DNA from: Eutypa lata
Taxonomy: Eukaryota > Ascomycota > Sordariomycetes > Xylariales > Diatrypaceae
Assembly (NCBI GenBank): GCA_022661535.1
Contig: JAKULF010000005.1
Location: 1,054,001 to 1,118,000 of the forward strand
Reading direction: 5' to 3'
DNA length: 64,000 bases
The notes beneath the pieces are model-generated. The model saw only the letters and a list, made by a program, of their open reading frames with translations, was not told the DNA's origin and searched no databases. Positions within the stretch are counted from its first letter, which is position 1, and the number at the start of each line of letters is the position of its first letter. The translations under genes and the position numbers were made by a program. This document shows, piece after piece, positions 1 through 11,489 of the stretch.

Positions 1-2
1 AC

Positions 3-443
3 GGCACCTTAGCGTCTGATTATGCTGTCTCCCAGACTACGCTTTCTCGAGGATCTTGGGCAGGCATTGGAATAGCGGCAGGATTGCTATTCCTAGGTAT
101 GTTCGGAACTATAGTTTGGCTTATCTTGCGAAATCGCCGGATGACACAGGCAGCAAGAGAAGTACAAATTCGGGATCAGCACCATGATGCATCTCTGCCT
201 GAAGAGAATACTATATCGGAGATATGCGGAGCAGAACAGGGCCCGTGGGGAGGTCGACGAACTCAGCTAGAAGGGACAGAGATCCAGGAATTAGGAGGCG
301 ATATTCTGGCTTGCCCAAAGGTGGATGACTCCAGGGCAGATGAGGTAGAAGCAAGCGGTCCTGTTATTTGTGTACATTCTCCTGTTGAGTTGGGTGATTC
401 TAGGCATGATCTAAAGACTTCTCGTAATGAGACTAAGAACTAG
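3..443 (+). CDS. 3' end of a one-pass membrane protein (partial)
   Basis: The frame is open from base 3 to the stop at 443, so the 5' part lies left of the window. What is visible is a short Ser/Thr-containing stretch, one strongly hydrophobic segment (about 52-138: alternating Gly/Ala/Leu/Ile/Phe ending VWLILRNRR), a basic stop-transfer sequence and a tail of about 100 acidic, polar residues. This layout (extracellular Ser/Thr-rich region, TM, RNRR, charged tail) is common to fungal WSC/Mid2-like surface proteins, but the diagnostic ectodomain is not in the window. The tail has no recognisable domain. Function is unknown; whether it belongs to the cluster to its right cannot be told. Confidence 0.6.
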   Translation, partial: GTLASDYAVSQTTLSRGSWAGIGIAAGLLFLGMFGTIVWLILRNRRMTQAAREVQIRDQHHDASLPEENTISEICGAEQGPWGGRRTQLEGTEIQELGGDILACPKVDDSRADEVEASGPVICVHSPVELGDSRHDLKTSRNETKN

Positions 444-1158
444 TTAAGGAGGACAATTATTCTAAGGTCACTCCTAGGTGGTTGTGGCTTCGAAATTGTC
501 CTTTTTCTACCTAACTGTCAGGAACTTATTCTGGGAGTATTAACTACGATGCAATCTTCGTGCCATTGAGCACCATTCAACCTCCCTCGTTTTATTTGCT
601 TCAATGAATCTCCAACATCGTCAACAGCAGCTAGGTTGTTTACACTAACTTAATATAATATATTTTGCCTCCCCTGTCTACTTCCCTGCTTCGAGTTTTA
701 TTGATAATTATTAGTTGAATATCACTTTAAGTCGCGGACTTACCATTCAATTACTGATTGGCGCACATGGGCTTAACGCAGTTGTCCGAGACTTTGCCCC
801 ACTTTCGGCATTGTGGTCTAAAGTCCGGAGCTCGAATACCCGGAATTGACCGTGGACTCGGCCCCGAAGTTTATTGAATCTATCTAAATCGGTCCGTGCC
901 GTATTGGTTCCCCGAGTTTTTCTCGGTGCAACTCATGTTTCATTAGAAGTGGACATACATATAGCGATTAAGGCTTTAAGAGCCAAACTTGTGCGAAAGA
1001 AAATACTGTAGTTCTTGACCATATATAAGAACCTTGTTGTAATTGTTCGGAGAGAAAGAAAGTTCAGGTAACCAACCAAACCAACGCCAAAGAAAGTGAG
1101 CACAACAACCAAACTAACCGAAGCCCGACTATATCGTAACATCACACGGCCAAGAATC
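444..1158. other. Intergenic region
   Basis: No convincing gene. A reverse frame at 933-1331 mostly overlaps the antisense of the next gene. Nothing else was recognised. Confidence 0.6.
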
Positions 1159-2144
1159 ATGAAGCTTATCATCACAGGTGCGTCAGGACTATGTGGCCAA
1201 GAACTCGTGCGGCAGAGCCTGAGCCGGAAGGAAATTACGTCTGTCGTCGCCGTAGCCCGCAGGCCCATCGTTGCGCCCGACAACCTGCCCGCCGGTGCCG
1301 ACGCCTCTAAGCTTCGCAGCGTCGTAGTCAAGGATTACTTTGCAACTGCTGCAGAGTATCCCGAGGATGTAAGGGGGGGGTTCACCGGCGCAGGGGCGTG
1401 TATATGGTAAATGGTTATTTCTATTACCTCCGCTGTCCCCTACCCCTCTCTCCATTTTTCTTCTTCTTTTCTTTCCCCCCTTCCTCTTTTGTTTTCTTTC
1501 TTCCTTTTTCAACAAGAAGAAAAACACGGAGCAAGCCCGATCCAGTACTGAAGAGAACTAACAACGCCTAGGACCGTTGCTATCCTGCCAACGCAGCTCA
1601 GTTCCTACACCAAGGAGGAAATCAGGCATGTCTGCCTGGAGAGCGCCGTGGCTGGCATCGAAGTTATGTGCCAGGCGGGACCCGCCAAGCCGTTCCGATT
1701 TCTCTATATGAGCGGTGCCGGGGCCGAGCGCAACCAGAGCAAAAGGCCGAAGGTGATGCCGGAATATTCTCTACTCCGGGTAAGATATTATAGAATACAT
1801 TCTGATCTTATCAACATCAAGATATCCTTCCACCTCAAGACCTACGAAAGGATTGGGTCGACTAATGTGTAAGAATTAACCAGGGCGAAGCCGAAACAGA
1901 GGTCTTGGCGTATGCAGCGAAGCATGACGGAGTCGAGGCCGCCGCCGCTCGGCCGGGTATGATCTTCGGGACGGACCAGATGCCGAGGCGTATCTTTGGG
2001 GCTGTGATAGGCATCTTGACGTGGATGTGGAATATCGATAACGACGCGCTCTGTAGGATCATGTTGGCTCAGGTGATCAATGGATTTGAAAAGGACCCGC
2101 TGTCAGACCAGGATTTATCACGGATGGCCAAGCGATTAGTCTAA
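1159..2144 (+). CDS. Small NAD(P)-binding Rossmann-fold (atypical SDR/epimerase-like) protein
   Basis: Three exons: 1159-1406, 1572-1779, 1884-2144 (238 aa). The joins keep frame across GT-AG introns of 165 and 104 bp and restore two family-like stretches (GACIW-TVAI and EYSLLR-GEAETEV). The N-terminus MKLIITGASGLCGQELVRQ is a classical TGxxGxxG dinucleotide site. The middle carries PFRFLYMSG and the C-terminal part ARPGMIFG. The family is the small fungal nucleoside-diphosphate-sugar-epimerase-like group, cytosolic and of unknown substrate. The first start (1159) puts the dinucleotide loop right at the N-terminus, as is usual. It lies 273 bp tail-to-tail from the FAD monooxygenase, so it could be the left edge of the metabolite cluster or an unrelated neighbour. 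Confidence 0.75.
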
Positions 2145-2417
2145 ATGATTAATTTGGTGATGAACAGGTTGATTTTCTTTCTACGGGAGGGTCTAGAATC
2201 GCGACGAGGGACGCAAATGCCTTTGCTTTTAAGGGAATTTAGGCCATGTACTTTATGTCGGGCAGTTATTGTCTAAAAGCTTCTCCGCACCATAGTTCCG
2301 GCTCAATTCTCTGAAACTGCCGTCTTCGCATCCCTACATATTCACTTGGAATCCAGAGCACTACAACAATACTCAAACAATATTATATAGTACTTTCGCA
2401 ATAACGATATTCCTATT

Positions 2418-3896
2418 TCAATTTTTCCATGGTATCTTACCAACCTTCTGCTTGTGATGCAAATGACCTAACCGATGTCCCTTTGCCACGACATTCCTCC
2501 CAATCCTTTTGATCATCCCCTCTTCTCCCCAGACGATAGGGGCAACATATTTGACGAAAAACCAGGAGACCCAAGTGCTCCAAGTAACGCCGCGAATGTA
2601 GCTGGCGGAAAGTTCACTTACTTCACGGGTCTCAAGCGCACAGACGTCCTGGTATGCCTTGAATATATCTCCTAGCACCTCGGGGCCGGGGTTCTGGTGG
2701 ACCTTTAGGCTTTCATGTAGATTGTTCACCAACACCACTGCTGATTGGAGGGCAGCATTGAATCCCATCCCAGCAAGTGATGTTACTTGCATCACGGATT
2801 CTCCGCACAGGACAATGCGTCCATAGTACCAGTGGTTGAGAAGTCCATCCGGTTGGTAAGTAAGCCTTGTCCAGGTGCAATATGGCTCCAAGTCTCTAAC
2901 TTTGACATGTGATGTAATCGATATGTCGCCAGTCTGCTTAAAGAACTGTGCCTTGTCCTCTTTAGTGGGCTTATACCACTTGCTAGTCGGCTGTTCTAGG
3001 CGTCTGTAGATACCGAAATACGTATCTTTTCCCGTAGTCGCGAACTGCGTCGCGACATTCTTTCCCCTGGATTCCCAGAAGGCACCTTCTTCAGCACCAG
3101 GCACTGTCGATGCTTTTCCGAACATACATTCGAACGTCGTCACTTGAGGGATTTCATGGAAGGAAACACCAAAATTTGCAGCATATCGTTGCACTTATGA
3201 GTGTAAGCATGGGTCATAGCTCCAAAATATCCCCAATTCTTCTTCAGAAAACTATACAAGGCCGGTATATATCGCCAGGGGAGGCAGGTTCTCAAACTTA
3301 CTGATATCCCTGGTTTGGCTGTGAACACCATCGGCACCGATGATAATGGACCCATGTTCCACGCGTCCATCCTCTAATTGAACCCTCACGCCTTGGTCAT
3401 CCATATCGATGTTATGGATGGAAACGGATGTCATGACCTTGTTTTGATTCTCCTTCAAGCCATCGAAAAGAAGTCTCAAAAGCCTTGAACGAGGGTAGTG
3501 CATAGATCCATAACCATGACTGAATTCTCTGTGTTAACTCATCTATTCAGTTGAAACAAACCGGTGTTCCACGGCCACTCAGTACAAGACTCACTTTTCT
3601 TGTAACCATCTAAAGGTGGGATCATCACTGAGTAAGTTCCCCTGGCTGTCAATGATCTTTCTTGAATGAAGCTTCAATATATCTTTTGATGCGGACCCTT
3701 CGAAACCCAATTGGGCTAATATTCTGGTACCATGAGGCCATAGAGTGATACATGCTCCAGAATCTGGAAGAACGGTGTGGTGTCTTTCGAGTACCAGGAA
3801 GTCTATGTTCGCTGATACAAGCATATTCGCCAAGGCTAGGCCAGTAGGACCAGCGCCAATGATGATGGCGCGAAAATTAGGTGTTGACATTGCCAT
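2418..3896 (-). CDS. FAD-dependent monooxygenase, PaxM/UbiH type
   Basis: Exons (minus strand) 3896-3595, 3519-3302, 3193-2418; introns of 75 and 108 bp; 431 aa. Flavin motifs in order: GAGPTGLALA (GxGxxG) near the N-terminus, an Arg in the RSRLLRLL segment, GADGVHSQTR (the DG motif) and the C-terminal FAD site, which reads CGESVMQVTS where the family has GDSxHKxTP. The C-terminus has an aromatic, hydrophobic segment (about 2490-2570) as in PaxM-like enzymes. These enzymes epoxidise prenyl or terpenyl side chains or hydroxylate aromatics using NAD(P)H and O2. It is divergent from the prenyltransferase gene across 1.07 kb, which fits a shared promoter and joint action on the prenyl group (inference). 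An in-frame ATG at 3890 is an alternative start. The degenerate GD motif makes activity uncertain. Confidence 0.85.
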
Positions 3897-4971
3897 GAGT
3901 AGGCATATGTAAGAAGCCTAGTAGGCAAAGTATACAAAAGAGTTTCACTTTTAAATTAGTAGAGCAAGTCTATAATTATGCAATGAGACGGACAATGAAG
4001 ACGCTAAGAATATCGATTCTAATAGATATCACACTTTCCACAAGGCTCCTCAGTATTCGAAGCCTTCACAAGGTGGGGGTCTGCACCAAATGCTCTAGGA
4101 CCATGACCCATAGACACCTTTATCGTATATTCCCCCCACCCCCTCTTCTCTTTTCCATTTATCCCAGCATTTAATAATATCATGCATCATTCAGCGAATG
4201 CCGGAGCTGTATGGTGTAATCCGGATATGTGCCATTTAGAATTTGTTTTGGGTAACATTTTGCGATAATAATAAGCTCGCTGAATCTATTAGACCGATGT
4301 ATATATTCAACCCCCCAGGGTATGAGTACATGTGTATTCGTACCATTTACAATAGGGCTACATCAAGTTATAAACATGGCTGTTGGTCATGTGAAGTCCT
4401 GTAATTCGCAATTCGATGTAACCTACTGATGTTACATAGCCTGACTATGCGATAATCCAGCCTTGTATCCTTTCTCCAACAAAGTACCGCCGCCATTGTT
4501 AAAGGCATTGCCACCCTGCTTCGCCGCAAAATGGCGGGGTCTGCCTTGGCTTCCGAGCTTGGAAGTATCACCGGGTCCCTAGTTACAAATAATGCCTGCC
4601 GTGTGATTATGCTCACTACTCACCCGACACAAACGTTGTATTGCATACGGGGGATGAAAGGATCGTCACATTTTGGACTGCAGCTAAGCCTGCAGGGCAA
4701 AAACCGGATCACTATCGAGTGGTATTCATACAAATGTGAGCAACCTAGTAAAGCGCAAAAATGAGCCTTATTGATATGGGTGAATCTAAAAGAAGAATCA
4801 TGGTAAGGGGGGATTTGGATATCAGTCAGTCTGACTCAATGGGTCACCAAAGCTCAGTCGCCAGATCATTCAATCAATTCATTTTTATGAGTCACCTTTT
4901 CTATTCCGCTGTGAAACTCTTCTTGGTTTCCTCAAATCATACGCTTCTACACCTGGAACGAGGCTATAGTT
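3897..4971. promoter_or_regulatory. Divergent intergenic region between FMO and prenyltransferase
   Basis: 1.07 kb between two genes that start in opposite directions; it must hold both promoters. The frames inside it lack family features. No specific binding site was recognised. Confidence 0.4.
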
Positions 4972-6320
4972 ATGGATCTTTGTAACAAGCCAGTCAGCAA
5001 AGAAGTTGTTTCATTGGCTTTCGAAAAAGTGGTTAGAGAGATCGAGCTCCTTGGAGAGGACCAGGTTTTTTGGTGGAATGCCACAGCTCATTCTCTAGGT
5101 AGTCTCCTCAGAACTAGCCATTACAGTGAAGATGCGCAGATTTCTTATCTCCGATGGTTTTATCAGTGGATTATTCCGGCGCTAGGTCCACGGCCAGTCC
5201 GTGGAAGGCCTCAGCATGAGTCTTGTCTTGTCTTTGATGGATCGATATGTGAATATAGCATCAATTGGAAGGAGAAGCAGCCCCATCAAACGGTACGATT
5301 GACAATTGAGCCAACTGGCTTTGAGGCAGGTACCACTGCCGACCCCTTTAATCAACAGGCTACCAAAAACATCCTCATCCAAATGGCCAAAGACATACCT
5401 GGCATTGACCTTCGACAGTTTGAGCATCTCGCTTCAGAGATCTTCTTACCCAATGAAGCTGCTGTGTCATTACTCCCAACATTACCTGTCAGCATACCAC
5501 GTTCTCGTGCCTGGGCGGCCTTTGACCTTGATCATGGAAAGACCATGGTCAAAGCGTATTTCATTCCTTTGTTGAAGTCAATTCAGACAGGAGTGAAAAC
5601 GAAGACTCTGGTCTTCGATGCAATTACAACTCCACTTCACAAGAGATCTATTGCCCAAATCAACGGCTATCTGGAGTCATTCCCCGCCGAACAAGAACCC
5701 AGCGTGTCTTTAGTGGCAATAGATTGCACGTATTCCCCGGATGCGAGAGTCAAAGTATACCTTCAAACTACCGTCAACACCCTCGCCAAAGCAAAGAGTA
5801 TGTTTACTCTTGGAGGTAGGCTCTCAGGCCCAATCATTGAAGCAGGCCAGAAAGCACTCTCTGAACTATGGTGTCATATCTTCACCCTCAGTACCGAGGA
5901 CTCTGAGGACAAGGAGGTGCTTACTGATAGTCCCTATTGTGGTTTTGCTTTTGAGATGAAGGTAGCTCGCGGGGACTCGATGCTTGAGCCGAAGATTTAT
6001 ATTCCATTGTGGCGACTCGGGAAGACGGATTCACAGCTCTGCGAAAAATTGTCTTCCTGGTTCAAGATCCATGGGCATGATGATTTTGCCGCAAGATATA
6101 AGCAAGATTTAGTCTCGGCGTTGTAAGTCAGCCCTTTAATGGAATCAATGGGGTTGTGCTAATTAGGCTCATATATAGTCCCGGACATAATATCGATGTA
6201 GCGGGAGGAACGCACACATTTCTTTCTTTCGCGTATACACAAGGGACAGGGGTTTATATGTCGATGTATTATTCTACTCGGATACAAGAGATACACGCTC
6301 CAATGCCCTCTGAACTATGA
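4972..6320 (+). CDS. DMATS-type aromatic prenyltransferase
   Basis: Two exons, 4972-6122 and 6179-6320, 56 bp intron, 430 aa, the usual size of the family. The second exon is needed: it adds THTFLSFAYTQG and VYMSMYYST, the conserved C-terminal strands of the ABBA barrel. Other landmarks are QVFWWNATA, YQWIIPALGP, a Glu at about residue 94 in DGSICEYSINW (position of the catalytic Glu that activates the aromatic substrate), AFDLDHGKTMVKAYFIP and SVSLVAIDCTY, with basic and Tyr residues for the diphosphate. No DDxxD motif, as expected. It attaches a prenyl group from DMAPP to an electron-rich aromatic ring. Next to an HR-PKS, cupin, SDR and BBE oxidase, the likely acceptor is a polyketide salicylaldehyde or hydroquinone (as known for FogH/AnuH) rather than tryptophan (inference). 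It is convergent with the BBE oxidase gene. Confidence 0.9.
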
Positions 6321-6753
6321 AGGAGAAAGCATGATTGTTCCCAATTGTATTATTGGATCACGAACTGGGCAAATGATTTACTGCTAGGACCAAGTTACAA
6401 TGTGCATAGATTTTCGTAGCGCTCAAGAATCATCTATCCGTTGAGTCACTTTCATCGTCAGCCATGCGATAGTTAACTAGAGACTTCCCTTACTCTCCAG
6501 CTAATCACGATAACAAATCTTAATTAAGTTCAGAATCTAAGTCTTCGTTAGGATTTACAAACAGAATGTTATTACCTAGTAGAGTCAAATGGTGTGTTGC
6601 AGAGACAACCCTATTTATGCAATGTGTATTGACACAGGTTACTATTTTCTAAGGTACTTCTAGGCTGTGAAACCTTAGTGAGGCTTGTAAACATGGCATA
6701 TAGATAGATGGAATATCACAACTTTACCATTATATATACCGGTCTATTAATGT
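6321..6753. other. Intergenic region between convergent genes
   Basis: Contains the 3' ends of the prenyltransferase and BBE oxidase transcripts. AT-rich; nothing else seen. Confidence 0.5.
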
Positions 6754-8466
6754 CTACGGATACTGTGTTGGTAGAGGGAAATGATATCCAAACACATTAT
6801 CCGGGTCCCACATCTTTTTGAGAGCTGCCAAACGAGGCAGTTTCTTTCGCCCATATATCTGCTCAACCGTTTCATCTCCATGTGCATAGTTAGCATAAAC
6901 AGACAACTCCGGATACCCTGAAGTCTCCACGAAATCGTTTCGTAGCTCTTTTCCAAGTGCATCGCACGCTGTCTCTGCGTTGCCCGCACCCACATCCCAG
7001 CTGAAGAACATCTGCCTGCAGAAGGTTATTCAAACACTTAGTTGCAGTATTCTTGTAATTTATGACTTACATGTAACCTGTTGTGTCTCTCCATGAATAA
7101 GCTGTCGCATCATCCCGAATCGATGTGGTGGCCTGTATTGGAAAGGTTTCAAGGATGATGACACTGGAGCGCGCAGCAGGATTGGTTTCATAGAACTGAG
7201 ACATCTTTATAAAAGCTGATTGCATCGTTGATGCAGAAAGATTTCGCACATTAACCGTATACATGTCATGTATTTGCCCAGGCTGACAAAAAATGGCGTC
7301 TGAGCCAAAACCCGCTTTCAGAAATACCTCATTCCAAGATATCATACTAACAGCAGCGAATGAGTGTCCAAGTTCGAATGCGGGTGCAAGGGCCTCACGT
7401 CCCTCGGGTTCGGACCCAAAATACATCCAGGAAGCCAAAAGCTCCGTCTAGCAACGATTAATTAGTTGGTAAAGCAATGGTACCGTACGCTCCTGTCACT
7501 TACTGATGAATCTGTGGCATTATAGGCAATATTTGTACCGACTGACAGCTTCGCTGGCATAACGCCGTTTAATGATTCTAACAGGTTAAAGTAGGACTGT
7601 GAAGAGCTTGCCGGAAATATGAAGTCAACGTTCATGATCTGCCCTTCGTTTATCTGGGCATGAAGTTCGTAAGTGGCGGATACAATGATGCCGAAATTAT
7701 TGCCCGCTCCCCGAATGCCCCAGAATAAATCCGGATTAGAGCTCTCGGACGCGTCCAGAACATCACCACTGGAGGTTACAAGACGAACTGAGATCAAGGC
7801 ATCAAGCATTATACCGTATACTCCTTGGAAGCGATTTGCACCGCCACCCAGGGTCACACCTAGTATACCTGGGCAAGAGCAACTGCCAATTTCTACTTGA
7901 CGCGTTAGACGATGCGTTAAGATGTCAGAGGAGTACATACGCATTTCATATCCAGCTTCATATACCGGGTCCAATATACTCCCCATGAGAGCGCCACCTC
8001 CAACAACAAGTGTGCCGGTGGTTTGGTCAACACTGACAGTATCCAGAAGGCTAAGGTCAATTGCTAGACCCCCTTGAAGATTCCCTAGGGTGGTTACATA
8101 ACCATGGCGCCCACCAGTTGCCAAAATGGGAATACCATATTCCCTTGATAGCCGTACCTTAGGTAAGTTAGGAATATAATGATCAATAGGATTATTAACG
8201 GGGCGGCATACGGCTTGTACAATATCAGCCTCGACGGCTGGGCTGATAACCGCAGAATAAGAAGGCGCTTTGTACGAGCTCCATCTTTCCGTAGCATTGG
8301 CAAAACTCTCCTGATCAGGGAAAGAGATAGTAGTATTCGCTGACCAGTCGTTATTCTGGTTGAGAAGTATGGTGCGCAGATCCAAGATTGCATACACCAT
8401 GGGCAAGGCAAAGGAGCAAAGGGGAAGGACGAAAAGCCAACTACGAAACAAAGGACTAAATTCCAT
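6754..8466 (-). CDS. Secreted FAD-linked oxidase, berberine bridge enzyme-like
   Basis: Five exons (minus): 8466-8212, 8157-7941, 7895-7504, 7447-7071, 7015-6754; 500 aa. Two introns (54 and 45 bp) are in frame and stop-free, but both have CTAAC branch sites, and removing them restores DIVQAVRLSREYGIP and YEMLEIGSCSCPG. An N-terminal hydrophobic signal sequence is followed by the FAD_binding_4 (PCMH) domain with TGGRHGY (His103, covalent FAD site), GSCSCPGILGVTLGGG (Cys163, possible second covalent link) and GIRGAGNNFGI. The C-terminal BBE domain ends ANYAHGDE...WDPDNVFGYHFP. Such enzymes oxidise alcohols or aromatic intermediates with O2; in flavoglaucin-type clusters the homologue acts on the aromatising polyketide and in annullatin it forms a lactone. 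Probable substrate here: the PKS-derived salicyl alcohol (inference). Confidence 0.9.
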
Positions 8467-9519
8467 GATTCAATCTCAGATATTGTGTCATATCCCACCT
8501 CTACCGTGGCAATGCCAGCAACTCCTATTCTATATAGAAATATATACGTGGGTGGTATTGCGATCCTACTAACTCTTTGCTTAGCTCCCTGTCCTCCGAA
8601 GTGTCCCGAATCCTGATAGGGGTTTTCTCCTATTTCGTCGAAGATGAGGCACAGCGGTTTTTCTAGCCGTGGAGCAATCAAACCGAGTATGTAACAGAGT
8701 AAGCCGCTATGTCATCGTAGTATACCGAAGTACTTGCGTAACGGCCTTTAATCGCATTAATGTGGCGTACTATCGTAGTATTAGAACGGAGATGCTATGT
8801 CACATTAGTGACACCGGGAGAGTAATTTGTGGATCAAATTATGATAGGGTATCAGTGGGAATTATTGTTGGGGATGTAATTGTCAAGTTGCAGATTATGT
8901 TGCATTGCCGGCCATTTAAGGTAATCAAACCGACTACACGGCTCCATGGATGCATGCACTACAGCCTCGATCTTGTGCATTTCTCTACCCGCCAACAGTC
9001 GCATTATGAAGTACAATATGTAGCAATTAGCCTTTACAAATCCGTAATTGACTGGGGTCGGAAACAAGGGGCGGTTGTTATCTGCACCCGGGACATGGGG
9101 TCATACCAGCAGCTTTTTGCATAGAATATATGAACCATGCTCCACATGGGTCGCATTGCAGAGTTGAAAAGTTACATTTAAGCCTTGGAGCTATCGATGT
9201 ATCATATGTGGAATGGCAATACTTACGTTGGTGTTATATCTATCTTGACGACTGTTCATATAATAAGTTTAAGGGTAATCTACCCGGCCCACCTTTATCT
9301 ATAGAAATTACATAGTTTCAGTTGAAGGCGCCGTAGCATTACATGGTGAGGTATGAATGCTAGGCTGACGTGGGATCCAGCGACTCTAGCCACCTAGATG
9401 AGCCTGGTAGGCATTGAATGTCCATAGTCTTGTATTCTACTGTGAAATAGGGCGTTGCATGTTATGGGCGCTTGAAGTTCCGGAACTTGAATAGCTTCAC
9501 AAAGCAATATCCAAGAACA

Positions 9520-9578
<59 letters not shown>

Positions 9579-9663
9579 ATACAAAAGAGAACACTACGTT
9601 AGATTGAATTAAGAGTGAATCTTTGGGTTACACTCAACGTACAGTGGCCCTGTATTGGATGAA
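8467..9663. other. Intergenic region between BBE oxidase and P450 genes
   Basis: Upstream of the BBE oxidase start and downstream of the P450 stop. A 151-codon frame at 8669-9124 has no family features and ordinary non-coding composition. It contains the trinucleotide repeat listed separately. Confidence 0.5.
9521..9578. repeat. (AGT)n trinucleotide microsatellite
   Basis: About 19 uninterrupted AGT units, 86 bp past the P450 stop codon. Likely length-polymorphic between strains. Confidence 0.95.
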
Positions 9664-11489
9664 CTACAAATCTACTCTGAGTTCCTGCGACACCTCTCGA
9701 GGGTGAAAGACTAGGTTTGGTCCATCGTGAAGAGCGCCAAATGCGTCATAAAGCTGATACTCATCTTCCCTGTGCCTCCCGCTCTTGTTTCCTTTCTTAC
9801 CGGCGCCGACCTTTGCAGCATCTCCCTTAGGCATTTCAAAATCAAAGTACCAGAACGTCTTAGCTAACACAAGACTGGCTTCGAGATAAGCCATTGCCTT
9901 ACCCGCGCAGCCGCGGGATCCAATTAAAAAGGGTGAAAATGCATCCTTGAGTAACAGAGGAGATTCCAGGGTCATCCATCGCTCTGGACTGTATGAGAAG
10001 GAATTCTTGAAATAGCTCTCATTGTGATGGAGCGCATATATGTTGACCCCAACTTGTGTACCCTCAGGGATTATATGACCATCGATGACAAGTGGCTTGC
10101 TTCTATCATCATCAGCGTACAGCTCTCTCCACGGAGTTCCGGTTACGGGAGGAGACATCCGCAGAGCCTCGTCAATACAAGCACGGAGGTAACGACACCC
10201 AAGCAGGGTCGGGCCATTCACAATCCCGTCCCCGTTCTTGAAGGTAGAGCGTATTTCATCGGCTAGTATCCGATAACAACTTGGATTGCGTGATAGATAG
10301 AAAAAGGTCGCGCTCAACGCCGTTGCCGTGGTGTCCCCTCCTGCAATTGCCACTCTTAGTCAGTATTCTGTCTGTAGGTAAGAGCAAACAGAAAAGAGAA
10401 CCTGCCTGCTGTGAGGAAAAATAGTGCTTCGCTCCAGAGATCGGTCTGGCGTATACTATCCTTGTCGGTGCCTATTGAGTCAGCAACTATAGAATAAAGG
10501 TCATATTTTGCACCCTTTTCTAGTGCCAGCCTATCTTTTATAATCCCCTCAATCATACGGAAGGCCTTTAATCGGGTTTTGAAAAACACAAGGTTCATGA
10601 GGGTCCTGGTCTTCAGTTTGGCGAGGAGTGGGAATTGAAGCTGCATCCAACCATTCCAGGCCCCAAGATCAAAAGATCTCGGTATGAAACGGTACTTCTC
10701 ATCGGCCTGAAGTTGGAAATTCCGACCGAAGCCCAAAAGAGCGGCGATATCAATACCGAGATATCTGCACCTCTCACTTATATTGACAAGTCCGTGATCT
10801 GAACCTTGGGTAGATCTCAACAGCTGTTTGAGGAAGATATCAACTTGCATCTTCATTATTGGCTCAAATTTTCTCATCGAACGTTCATTTACCGCTTGCC
10901 CAATGAGTCTTCTCCTTGTGTCATGTACATCCCGAGGCACCGCGTTGAAGATGTTATATGTGTTCGGAGTCTGTTGAGAAAGAAGGTAGAGATGGGATTT
11001 GGTAATTCTATCGTTCTGATAAATGTCTATGAATGAGAGTGTAAGCTGCGTCCTCGTTCAAATTCCACGAAGGTGGCAGGACCTCGAAGCGCTGTGATCG
11101 TATTGAAAACTAGCCTATTAGGGGCAGTCCGTATGACAGGACCTACCAAAGAGTTTTAGCATGAAATTCAGAAGAGAATGGATCTGACGACGATACGAAT
11201 AGCAACTTACCGTATGTTCCATGGTTGTTCAAGGTAGCCAAATGGAGACCTCCGCTTATAGTGTGAAAGCCCGCATAGAGATCAGTGAACCTTGCCCAAA
11301 AAGGGCCCGGGTAATTCCTAAGTGGATGAAGAAGCAGCCTGAAGCTGAAACAAATTACAATCTGTGAAAAGAAACAACCGTCAGCAACATTTACCGTGAT
11401 CATAAGTACTTGAGTTTTCTCACATAGGCCGCTAGGAGACCACCCGCGTAATACGTGGCTACCTCCAGCTGGCTTGGAGCAGGCACCAT
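9664..11489 (-). CDS. Cytochrome P450 monooxygenase
   Basis: Five exons (minus): 11489-11424, 11361-11211, 11142-11083, 11026-10406, 10340-9664; 524 aa. The start gives a short lumenal N-terminus and a hydrophobic ER anchor leading to HPLRNYPGPFW, the usual P450 hinge. The I-helix TAGGDTTATAL lies near residue 300, the ExxR motif is in DEALRMSPP, and the haem loop FLIGSRGCAGK has its Cys at about residue 444. The last intron (10405-10341) starts with GC instead of GT; only this choice joins TAG to GDTT in frame, with a CTGAC branch site at a normal distance. It is an ER-bound hydroxylase needing CPR. By context it hydroxylates the polyketide ring or chain, like FogE/AnuE (inference). It shares orientation with the receptor-like gene and SDR upstream. 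Confidence 0.9.

Noticed and set aside
933..1527. Two minus-strand frames of 112-132 codons
   Set aside because: One mirrors the antisense of the Rossmann-fold gene's first exon, the other also covers its pyrimidine-rich first intron.
8669..9124. 151-codon forward frame between the BBE oxidase and P450 genes
   Set aside because: Random-looking composition, no domain, no splice partners; lies in promoter/3' flank sequence.
9394..9594. Minus-strand frame with a long poly-Leu run
   Set aside because: Produced entirely by the AGT microsatellite.
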